Below are positions 63,973 through 64,000 of a stretch of 64,000 nt of DNA, in pieces (the stretch's first letter is position 1; every line of letters begins with the position of its first letter). The notes beneath the pieces are model-generated. The model was not told the DNA's origin and did not search any database. It worked only from the letters and a program-made list of their open reading frames with translations. A program made the translations under genes and the position numbers. Source of the stretch: Dimorphilus gyrociliatus (lineage: Eukaryota > Annelida > Polychaeta > Dinophilidae); NCBI GenBank assembly GCA_904063045.1, contig CAJFCJ010000015.1:620001-684000 (forward strand). Direction: 5' to 3'.

Positions 63973-64000
63973 CTAAAAACCAATAAATAGTATTAAGATT

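Overview
The window is nuclear DNA of a bilaterian invertebrate. Genes are split by short GT-AG introns (mostly 50-160 bp), the DNA is AT-rich with many (TA)n and (CT)n tracts, and the proteins are animal-specific: SIX homeodomain factors, Frizzled, alpha-actinin, tau-tubulin-kinase-like and testis-specific-type kinases, CFAP36. Small introns, few transposons and the family mix would fit a compact spiralian genome (a small annelid such as Dimorphilus is my guess), but this is inference, not proof.

Left third (1-30.6 kb): a SIX locus. A Six3/6 (Optix) gene runs off the left edge and a Six1/2 (sine oculis) gene lies at 15.2-24.2 kb, both on the minus strand. Six1/2 appears to have a distal first exon 6.6 kb upstream of its SIX domain, joined in frame, plus a possible proximal start. 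Between the two SIX genes sit a head-to-head pair of TMEM86/YhhN lysoplasmalogenase-like genes and a TSSK-type kinase. The rest is long non-coding DNA that probably holds SIX regulatory sequence; it carries recurrent CCAATCA boxes mostly in one orientation.

Middle (30.6-41 kb): two tandem ABCG8-like half-transporters with very different intron counts, an intronless Frizzled receptor, and a 1.0 kb internally deleted Tc1-like transposon with perfect TA flanks and IR/DR-type ends.

Right (41.8-64 kb): an 18-exon gene for a giant (about 3,189 residues) membrane-anchored protein with EGF, NIDO, AMOP-like, VWD, further EGF and about 14 tandem SEA-like modules; an alpha-actinin gene with two successive pairs of duplicated, frame-enforced mutually exclusive exons in CH2; a TTBK/CK1-like kinase with one problematic splice junction; and, convergent to it, the 3' half of CFAP36 running off the right edge.

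The genes do not form one pathway. The items most worth following are the Six1/2 two-start architecture, the giant SEA-array protein (with an internal three-module duplication and possible autoproteolysis sites) and the double mutually exclusive exon system in alpha-actinin. Exon joins were deduced by eye from splice consensus, reading phase and family homology; none is confirmed by transcripts.
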